Below, piece after piece: positions 1-5,209 of a stretch of 5,209 nucleotides of DNA. Position numbers and translations under genes: made by a program. Numbering within the stretch: the first letter of the stretch is position 1; each line of letters opens with the position of its first letter. This DNA is from Alkalimonas sp. (GTDB taxonomy: Bacteria; Pseudomonadota; Gammaproteobacteria; Enterobacterales; Alteromonadaceae): the NCBI GenBank assembly GCA_007117525.1, contig SKGJ01000090.1:1-5209 (forward strand), in the 5' to 3' direction. A model generated the notes under the pieces. It saw nothing but the letters and a program-made list of their open reading frames with translations. It was not told the DNA's origin and searched no databases.

Positions 1-888
1 CTGGATATGAAAGGCATCACCGACTTTTTCAGTCCGGAGCAAGCGGTGATCCAGGCCTTTGCGGCTGGAGCCGACATAGCGCTGATGCCGGTAAAAATTC
101 AAAGCCCGGCAGAGCTGGTGCAGTTGGATGCTCTGCTTGATGTGCTGGAACAAGCCGTTGCCGCTGGCAAGCTGGATGAAACGGAGTTAAGAGCCTCGTT
201 TGCCCGCGTGCACCGGTTAAAGCAGCAGCTGCCCAGCCAGTTGCCGGAGCTCTCTGTGCTGGCACACCCGGAACATAGGGCGCTGGAGCTGGCACTGGCG
301 CGTGACAGCATGACTCTGGTGCGCAACCACAAGCAATTGCTGCCGCTTAAGCCGGATGCTGCCAAACCCTGGCTGCTGTTGATGCCGGATCAAAGCCGCT
401 GTGAAGCCATGCTGGCGGCACTGAGTGCTCGCGGCGTCGCCTCCGGGCAGCTGCACTGCTTCAGTGCTCTGACGGAGCATTGGCCCGATGTATTGGCGGC
501 GCTGGATAGCAGCGCTGTGCTGATCACCGCCATGGTGACTCCGATGCCAAGCCTGGCGGAGCTAGGCGGGTTGGACGATGTGGCGGCTTTGGGTGGTTTG
601 CAACGGGCCTACCAGCAGTTGGAACAGCGCCTGCAACAACTCAGTGCCGAGGCCAAAGTCCGGAAGATCCCGGAAGTTTACCTCAGTTTACGCAGCCCCT
701 ACGATCTGCAACAATTCGGGGCGAATGCGGCAGCGGTGCTGGCCAGTTACGATTACCATACCCGGGTTGACCCTGCAACGGGGACGCACAGCGGGCCAGC
801 CTTTGAAGCCCTGGCCGATGTGCTGCTTGGCCGCTATCCAGCGCGGGGGGAGTTGCCGGTGCAGCTGCCGACGGAGCCTGCACGATGA
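1..888 (+). CDS. Beta-N-acetylhexosaminidase-like glycoside hydrolase family 3, C-terminal part (5' end outside window)
   Basis: The frame is open from the first base, so this is the 3' part of a longer gene: 295 codons, then TGA. The fragment opens with LDMKGITDFF, matching the end of the GH3 hexosaminidase signature SDALDMKGI; the expected nucleophile Asp would lie just before the window. Next comes AGADIALMPV (about residues 22-31), the end of the TIM barrel, then a helical linker with LVRNHKQLLPL around 106-116, typical of the start of the GH3 C-terminal alpha/beta domain. The tail VLLGRYPARGELPVQLP matches the usual GH3 C-terminal signature. Members of this type release terminal GlcNAc from chitooligosaccharides or muropeptides. 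The second domain makes it a long Bacillus NagZ/YbbD-type enzyme, not the short single-domain E. coli NagZ. Its stop overlaps the next start, implying co-translation. Family is confident; GlcNAc specificity is inferred, and a beta-glucosidase-like activity is not excluded because the active-site half is missing. The internal ATG at 7 is not the real start. Confidence 0.88.
   Translation: MDMKGITDFFSPEQAVIQAFAAGADIALMPVKIQSPAELVQLDALLDVLEQAVAAGKLDETELRASFARVHRLKQQLPSQLPELSVLAHPEHRALELALARDSMTLVRNHKQLLPLKPDAAKPWLLLMPDQSRCEAMLAALSARGVASGQLHCFSALTEHWPDVLAALDSSAVLITAMVTPMPSLAELGGLDDVAALGGLQRAYQQLEQRLQQLSAEAKVRKIPEVYLSLRSPYDLQQFGANAAAVLASYDYHTRVDPATGTHSGPAFEALADVLLGRYPARGELPVQLPTEPAR
873..876 (+). 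promoter_or_regulatory. Ribosome binding site for the NagX-like gene, inside the preceding CDS
   Basis: GGAG lies 8 bases before the ATG at 885 and inside the last codons of the hydrolase gene. Good spacing supports this start, and together with the ATGA stop/start overlap it points to translational coupling. Confidence 0.6.
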
Positions 889-2075
889 AAGCCTGGTGGC
901 AGCGTCACTGCGATGGTATTTTGCAGCAGCTGCCCGCCGATCGACTGCTGGCGCTTGATCTGTTTCGTGGCATCACCATCACCGCGATGATTCTGGTGAA
1001 TAATCCTGGCAGTTGGGCACACATCTATGCGCCGCTACGCCATGCCGAATGGCACGGCTGGACCCCAACCGATCTGATTTTCCCGTTTTTTATCTTTATT
1101 GTCGGTGTCTCCATGCAGCTCAGCTTAAGCAAGCAGCAGCGCAGCCGACCCGCTCAGCTGCTGAGCGGAAGCCAGCGCAGCCTCAAGCTGATTGCTCTGG
1201 GTCTGATGCTGGCACTGGCCTACTACAATCTGAGGGATCCCAACTTTGACTGGGTCGAGCAGCGCTTGCAGGCACTGCGTTACCCTGGGGTCTTGCAGCG
1301 CATTGGAGTGGTGTATTTTATCAGTTTGTTGCTGGTGCTGGTGCTTGCCTGGCGCGGGCGTTTGCTGGCTGCTTTGCTGCTATGCGGTGTTTATTTGCTG
1401 GCCATGTTTGGTCTGACTTATCAGGATGATGCTGGCAACAGTTATCGTGGTTTGCTGGAGTATGGCAACAACTTTGCCGCCTGGTTGGATCATCGGCTGC
1501 TGGGGCCCAATCATCTGCTCTACCGGAGCGCGACCCCTTTTAGCTTCGATCCGGAAGGGCTCTGGTCCACCTTGCCTGCCATCAGCAGTTGCCTGGCCGG
1601 GGTGCTCACCGCCCAGTACCTGCAACAGCCGGGAGCTTTGACCAGTAAAATTAAGACGCTGCTGCTGTTTGGTGTCGCTGCGGTGTTGCTGGCCGAGCTT
1701 TGGCATGGCTGGTTGCCCATCAACAAAGCTTTGTGGACGCCGAGCTTTGTGTTGCTTAGTACCGGCTATGCCTGGTTGGTGCTGGCGCTGTCGTTGTGGC
1801 TCTGTGATATCCGCGGTTATCGCCGCTGGACCGCACCTTTTGTGGTCTTTGGCGCCAATGCCATTTTATTCTTTGTTGCGGCCGGGCTGGTGGCCCGCTT
1901 GCTTGGCATGATCCCGATTGGCACGACGGTGCTGCAGCCCTGGTTGTACCGCAGCTGGTTTCAGCCATTCTTTGGCAATGAGTTTGGCTCTTTGATGTTT
2001 GCACTGTGCTTTTTGTTGCTGGCTTATCTGGCCATGTACGGCTGTTACCGCAAAGGCTGGATTTGGAAAGTATGA
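885..2075 (+). CDS. nagX: NagX-like inner-membrane acyltransferase family protein (DUF5009/HGSNAT-like, COG4299)
   Basis: A 396-residue polytopic protein with about ten hydrophobic helices (roughly 22-39, 63-80, 100-115, 138-156, 158-177, 229-246, 256-273, 285-306, 317-340 and 366-387). Seen: LALDLFRGITI at 22-32, then HAEWHGWTPTDLIFPFF at 53-69. This aligns with the HASWNGLTVADLVFPWF stretch of human heparan-alpha-glucosaminide N-acetyltransferase, whose His is the acetyl carrier, so H53 is the candidate catalytic residue. FDPEGLWSTLPAI (221-233) and PINKALWTPSFVL (278-290) are further family signatures. Known of the family: HGSNAT moves acetyl from acetyl-CoA across a membrane to glucosamine ends; bacterial homologues named NagX sit in GlcNAc/chitin regulons, described as acetyltransferase or predicted transporter. 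Inferred here: inner-membrane handling of amino sugar released by the upstream hydrolase. The start overlaps the hydrolase stop (ATGA) and has a GGAG ribosome site. The length is usual for the bacterial family and no defect is seen. Family is confident; the biochemical role is less so. Confidence 0.88.
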   Translation: MKAWWQRHCDGILQQLPADRLLALDLFRGITITAMILVNNPGSWAHIYAPLRHAEWHGWTPTDLIFPFFIFIVGVSMQLSLSKQQRSRPAQLLSGSQRSLKLIALGLMLALAYYNLRDPNFDWVEQRLQALRYPGVLQRIGVVYFISLLLVLVLAWRGRLLAALLLCGVYLLAMFGLTYQDDAGNSYRGLLEYGNNFAAWLDHRLLGPNHLLYRSATPFSFDPEGLWSTLPAISSCLAGVLTAQYLQQPGALTSKIKTLLLFGVAAVLLAELWHGWLPINKALWTPSFVLLSTGYAWLVLALSLWLCDIRGYRRWTAPFVVFGANAILFFVAAGLVARLLGMIPIGTTVLQPWLYRSWFQPFFGNEFGSLMFALCFLLLAYLAMYGCYRKGWIWKV

Positions 2076-2156
2076 CGGTGCTCGTTCTGGCAGCAAGGTT
2101 TGCATTTTTAGCAGGATGGCATAAGCTCTAAATTATCCGTCAACAAAAATGAAACC
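2076..2156 (+). promoter_or_regulatory. Intergenic gap before the cyclic-di-GMP gene; possible weak promoter
   Basis: This 81-base gap turns AT-rich in its second half, unlike the flanking coding DNA. A poor sigma-70 match can be drawn: TTTTTA at 2105-2110, an 18-base spacer, and TAAATT at 2129-2134, which would put a transcript start about 15 bases before the ATG. No convincing rho-independent terminator for the upstream operon is visible, so readthrough from nagX remains possible. The composition shift is seen; the promoter boxes are a guess. Confidence 0.25.
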
Positions 2157-4721
2157 ATGCGCTTACTTTCAATGATGGTGTTGCTGGTATGGTTGCAACC
2201 GCTCTGGGCGCAGCTTTTGGCCGATACCAGTGAGCGTCCACTGGTGGTAGGCGTGTACCACAACCCACCTAAACTCAAAACTGCAGCTGATGGCAGCCCC
2301 AGCGGTATTCTGGGTGAACTGTTGGTGGAAATTGCCCGACGGGAAGGTTGGCAGCTGCATACGGTTTCATGCGATTGGAGTTATTGCCTGCGTTTTTTGT
2401 TGGATGGCGAAATCGACTTATTGCCGGATATGGCCTTTAGTGAGCAGCGAGCTGAACAGTTTCATTTTCACCAAACGCCGGCGTTGTACAGCTGGTCTCA
2501 GTTGTATGGTCGTAGCGGCGCGCAGATCACCGAGATTGCGGAGTTAGGCGGACAACGCATCGCTGTCTTGCTGGATTCCGTGCAGCAAAGCTACCTGCAG
2601 GCATTGCTGGAAACGCATCATTTGGAAGCTGAGCTGGTGCTGGTCGAGTCTCTGGCCGAGGCATTTGCCCTGGTTCAGGCCGGACGCGCGGATTTGGTAG
2701 CAGCCAATCATTATTTTGGTCAGCAACAGGCGCAACGCTACCAGTTGACCCCCAGCCCCTGGTTGTTTCAACCCAGTCGGCTGTTCTATGCCAGTCGGCT
2801 GGGGCAGCAACAGCAGGTGTTAAGCACGCTGGATAACTACCTGCAGCGCTGGCAGCAGCAGCCGGACTCACCTTACTATCAAATTCTGCAGCGCTGGGGC
2901 AGTGGAGAGCCAGAGCTGCAGCAAAATGGACAGCTATACCGCAGCTTGCTGCTGGTTGCGATGATCGTACTGATGCTGGTTTTTACCGGTGCTTTGGTGC
3001 TGCGGTGGCAGGTAAAACAACAAACCCGGCACCTGAAAGCCAGCGAAGCCAGACTCAATACCATCCTTGATTCGGTCGATGCCTATATTTACATCAAAGA
3101 TACCCAGCTGCGCTACCAATACATCAATCACAATGTCGCTAAGTTATTTGGTTGCACGCCAGAGCAAGCCGTGGATCATGATGACTTTGCTTTTTTTGAT
3201 CATCAGACCGCGAGCAAGCTGCAGCACAACGATCATTTGGTGCTGCAAAGTGGCAAGCGCGGGGTGCATGAAGAGGAAAATACCACCAGCGATGGCCGGG
3301 TCACTCAAACTTTTTTAAGCGTAAAGATTCCGCTGCGGGATGCCGTTGGCAAGATATATGCGCTCTGCGGTATTTCCACCGATGTCACCGAGCACAAACA
3401 GCAACAGGAAGCCATTCATAAGTTGGCGTTTTACGATGCGCTGACCGGTTTACCGAACCGTAGGCTGCTGCTCGACAGGCTGCAGCAGGCTTATGCGCTG
3501 TTTCAGCGTCAGCAGCAGCAAGGTGCCCTGATGTTTATCGACCTGGATCACTTCAAGGATTTAAACGATACCCTGGGCCATGCGGTAGGAGATGAGTTTT
3601 TATTGCAAATTGCCAGGCGTTTGCAGCAGGGGCTTCGTCAATGCGACACCCTGGCCAGGTTAGGAGGCGATGAGTTTGTTATTTTACTGTTGGAGTTGCC
3701 CGATGACCACCAACGTGCCTGGCAGCGGGTGCAGGTGATCGGTGACAAGGTCTTGCAGCTGCTGGCCGAGCCAGTGCTGTTGCAACAGAAACCCTATCAG
3801 GCTTCAGCCAGTATCGGTGTAGCCATGCTCTCCGATGGCAACAGCGTGGATGAGTTGATGCAGCGGGCCGATATGGCGATGTACGATGCCAAGAACCGTG
3901 GCCGCAACCGGCTGCGCTTTTTTAATCAGCAGATGCAGCTGGATGTTACAGAGCGGACCGTTTTGACCAATCGGTTGCGGACTGCACTTGGCAATCAGGA
4001 GTTGTATCTCGAGTACCAGCCGCAGTTTAATGAGCAACAGGGCATGATTGGAGCCGAGGTGCTGCTGCGGTGGCATCATCCTGAGCATGGTCATTATGCC
4101 CCGGCCGATTTTATTCCGGTTGCTGAGGCAACAGGTTTAATCGTGCCGATTGGGAACTGGGTGTTGATGCAAAGCTGCCTTACGCTGGCGGATTGGTCGA
4201 ACGATGCGCGCTACCAACACTGGAAGCTGGCGGTGAATATTAGCGCGCGTCAGTTGTTGGACAGTCATTTTGTGTCGGGGCTGGCCGATATGCTGGCGCA
4301 GACCGAGGCAGCGCCTCAGCGCTTGCTGCTGGAGATCACAGAAAGTCAATTGCTGGATGATACCGAGCTGGCGCATAAGCAGTTGTATCAGCTTGCCAGG
4401 ATGGGCATTCAGATTGCGATGGATGACTTTGGCACCGGCTATTCATCGCTTCAATCCTTGAAAAACTTGCCGTTACGCCAACTTAAAATAGATCGGAGTT
4501 TCGTGCGCGATCTGTTGGATGACAGCAGCGATGAGGCCATTGTCCGAACCATTTTGGCGCTTGGTAAGAGCCTGGAGCTGGAAGTCGTAGCGGAAGGGGT
4601 TGAAACAGCTGCGCAATTTAAAGCCTTGCACCAGCTCGGTTGCCGTCAGTTTCAGGGGTTTTATCTGGGGCGCCCGGCTTCGCTTGAACAACTCTATACG
4701 TTGGTGAACGAACAACCATAG
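2157..4721 (+). CDS. Membrane-bound sensor with solute-binding-like, PAS, GGDEF and EAL domains (diguanylate cyclase/phosphodiesterase)
   Basis: An 854-residue protein. The signal peptide is about residues 1-18 (PLWA, then Q). Residues ~28-250 form a periplasmic bacterial solute-binding (SBP_bac_3-like) domain with VVGVYHNPP, a cysteine pair at C72/C77 and GEIDLLPDMAFS at 84-95. A single transmembrane helix (264-282) leads to a cytoplasmic PAS domain (~295-415). The GGDEF domain starts with DALTGLPNR (427-435), has an intact GGDEF at 503-507, and an inhibitory RxxD site (RQCD, 494-497). The EAL domain has EVLLR at 634-638 (V in place of A), N694, E726 and E729, DD at 756-757, K777, E813 and Q833, so all expected metal and catalytic positions appear present. 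Known: GGDEF makes cyclic-di-GMP from GTP and EAL cleaves it to pGpG. Inferred: an external ligand tunes the balance at the inner membrane. Which activity dominates cannot be read from sequence. The start at 2157 has a weak ribosome site but gives the right signal peptide (MRLLS, charged then hydrophobic). Confidence 0.93.
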   Translation: MRLLSMMVLLVWLQPLWAQLLADTSERPLVVGVYHNPPKLKTAADGSPSGILGELLVEIARREGWQLHTVSCDWSYCLRFLLDGEIDLLPDMAFSEQRAEQFHFHQTPALYSWSQLYGRSGAQITEIAELGGQRIAVLLDSVQQSYLQALLETHHLEAELVLVESLAEAFALVQAGRADLVAANHYFGQQQAQRYQLTPSPWLFQPSRLFYASRLGQQQQVLSTLDNYLQRWQQQPDSPYYQILQRWGSGEPELQQNGQLYRSLLLVAMIVLMLVFTGALVLRWQVKQQTRHLKASEARLNTILDSVDAYIYIKDTQLRYQYINHNVAKLFGCTPEQAVDHDDFAFFDHQTASKLQHNDHLVLQSGKRGVHEEENTTSDGRVTQTFLSVKIPLRDAVGKIYALCGISTDVTEHKQQQEAIHKLAFYDALTGLPNRRLLLDRLQQAYALFQRQQQQGALMFIDLDHFKDLNDTLGHAVGDEFLLQIARRLQQGLRQCDTLARLGGDEFVILLLELPDDHQRAWQRVQVIGDKVLQLLAEPVLLQQKPYQASASIGVAMLSDGNSVDELMQRADMAMYDAKNRGRNRLRFFNQQMQLDVTERTVLTNRLRTALGNQELYLEYQPQFNEQQGMIGAEVLLRWHHPEHGHYAPADFIPVAEATGLIVPIGNWVLMQSCLTLADWSNDARYQHWKLAVNISARQLLDSHFVSGLADMLAQTEAAPQRLLLEITESQLLDDTELAHKQLYQLARMGIQIAMDDFGTGYSSLQSLKNLPLRQLKIDRSFVRDLLDDSSDEAIVRTILALGKSLELEVVAEGVETAAQFKALHQLGCRQFQGFYLGRPASLEQLYTLVNEQP

Positions 4722-4742
4722 GCCAAACCGATAGAAGCCAAC

Positions 4743-4757
4743 ATGCCTGCCCGGCAT
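4743..4757 (+). repeat. Short perfect inverted repeat (5-bp stem, 5-base loop)
   Basis: ATGCC at 4743-4747 pairs with GGCAT at 4753-4757 around the loop TGCCC. It lies 22 bases after the stop of the cyclic-di-GMP gene. It is followed by C's, not T's, so it is not a standard rho-independent terminator. A stem this short can arise by chance. Confidence 0.3.
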
Positions 4758-4792
4758 CCCCCTGCTAGCATCAAATCAGACTCCCCCTGAAC

Positions 4793-4799
4793 AGGTAGG
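4793..4799 (+). promoter_or_regulatory. Ribosome binding site of the lipoprotein gene
   Basis: AGGTAGG lies six bases before the ATG at 4806. It is a fair match to the anti-Shine-Dalgarno complement and decides this start, which is also the one that yields a clean lipoprotein signal peptide. Confidence 0.55.
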
Positions 4800-4805
4800 T
4801 TATTG

Positions 4806-5209
4806 ATGCGAGCTGCTGTGTTGTTATTCACCTTTTTCTCGGTTTTTAGCCTGCCCGGTTGCTCGCCGGCGCCAGGGCAAACTGAAGCCATGTTGATGAT
4901 CCTTGATGATGGCCGTGACTATGCTTTTGAGCGCGGTGAAGGTAAGTATCGGGTGCGCTTTAATTACACCGGTGCCAACTGGACCCATGCCGATGTTGCG
5001 GCTATTCAGGTGCAAACCCAAAAGCCGATTGCGGTCTTGCCGCAGCAGTACACCTCGCCGGGCAAAATGATGCCCGGTGCCTTTGTAAACGGCGCCAATA
5101 TTGGCCGGCTCTGGAATGAAATTACCCAGCAGGAAATGGCGCAGCGGCTGCAAGCGCTGGGCTTTTTTGTGCTGACGCCGAGCATTCAAATGTACAGCGA
5201 AGATCTGGA
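4806..5209 (+). CDS. Probable lipoprotein of unknown function, N-terminal part (3' end outside window)
   Basis: The frame is open from ATG 4806 to the last base (134 whole codons), so the gene is cut by the window edge. The N-terminus MRAAVLLFTFFSVFSLPGC is a short charged-plus-hydrophobic leader ending in the lipobox LPGC, with Cys19 as the lipidated residue and Ser at +2. In E. coli rules that favours outer-membrane sorting. After a short Ser/Pro/Ala/Gly linker comes a stretch with MLMILDDGRDYAFERGEGKYRV-like content (split charged and aromatic residues, about 29-50), a likely beta-rich part, then MMPGAFVNGANIGRLWNEIT around 94-113 and a probable helix QQEMAQRLQALGFFVLTP (114-131). I do not recognise the family and give no function. 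It follows the cyclic-di-GMP gene by 84 bases on the same strand. Antisense reading 5189-4824 is also open but lacks a ribosome site and looks like a shadow of this gene. Confidence 0.75.
   Translation, partial: MRAAVLLFTFFSVFSLPGCSPAPGQTEAMLMILDDGRDYAFERGEGKYRVRFNYTGANWTHADVAAIQVQTQKPIAVLPQQYTSPGKMMPGAFVNGANIGRLWNEITQQEMAQRLQALGFFVLTPSIQMYSEDL

Larger units (their letters stand above)
4722..4805 (+). other. Intergenic gap between the cyclic-di-GMP gene and the lipoprotein gene
   Basis: This 84-base gap holds a short inverted repeat (4743-4757), two copies of the octamer TCCCCCTG (4757-4764 and 4782-4789) and a ribosome binding site near its end. I see no good sigma-70 promoter and no hairpin followed by a T-run, so whether the downstream gene is co-transcribed cannot be decided here. 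Confidence 0.4.

Noticed and set aside
7..9. ATG at position 7 as the start of the hydrolase
   Set aside because: The frame is open to the window edge and the residues before it (LD) fit the conserved GH3 motif, so the true start is upstream.
1380..1706. 108-codon minus-strand frame inside the NagX-like gene
   Set aside because: The sense frame carries clear family motifs across this stretch; the antisense translation is Gln/Arg-rich with no recognisable domain.
2079..2095. TGCT...AGCA hairpin after nagX as terminator
   Set aside because: Only a 4-bp stem with a nine-base loop, and the T-run comes about ten bases later; too weak to call.
2527..2871. 114-codon minus-strand frame inside the cyclic-di-GMP gene
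   Set aside because: Ala/Pro/Arg-rich shadow of the solute-binding domain; no start signals or domain.
4743..4757. Hairpin as rho-independent terminator
   Set aside because: The stem is only 5 bp and is followed by a C-run with no T-tract on either strand, so it is kept only as a short inverted repeat.
4824..5189. Open 121-codon frame on the minus strand
   Set aside because: It overlaps the plus-strand lipoprotein gene, which has a ribosome site, signal peptide and lipobox. The minus frame has no such support and a composition typical of an antisense shadow.

Overview
The window reads as a piece of a gammaproteobacterial chromosome. Moderately high GC, heavy use of CAG, CTG and GCC codons, and the protein families present would suit a marine or freshwater Alteromonadales/Chromatiales-type organism such as Rheinheimera or Shewanella relatives. 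That placement is inference from style and gene content only. All genes lie on the plus strand and the coding density is high. I see no RNA gene, insertion sequence, CRISPR array or phage signature.

Layout: (1) positions 1-888 hold the 3' part of a glycoside hydrolase family 3 beta-N-acetylhexosaminidase-like gene whose catalytic half lies upstream of the window. (2) It overlaps by an ATGA junction with 885-2075, a 396-residue multi-pass membrane protein of the HGSNAT-like/DUF5009 acyltransferase family known in amino-sugar regulons as NagX. (3) After an 81-base gap, 2157-4721 encodes an 854-residue membrane-anchored cyclic-di-GMP protein with the order signal peptide, periplasmic solute-binding-like domain, transmembrane helix, PAS, GGDEF and EAL. 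Both catalytic domains look intact. (4) After an 84-base gap, a gene starting at 4806 encodes a probable lipoprotein (lipobox LPGC) that I do not recognise. It runs off the right edge.

How the genes may work together: the first two genes look translationally coupled and fit the end of an N-acetylglucosamine/chitooligosaccharide utilisation operon, with the hydrolase trimming GlcNAc from oligomers and NagX acting at the inner membrane on amino sugars. The cyclic-di-GMP protein has its own gap and may be a separate transcription unit. Its periplasmic sensor could link a small external nutrient to biofilm/motility decisions, but nothing in the sequence ties its ligand to the amino-sugar genes. 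The lipoprotein is a partial orphan. The content is mostly recognisable; the most open questions are the ligand of the cyclic-di-GMP sensor and the identity of the lipoprotein.
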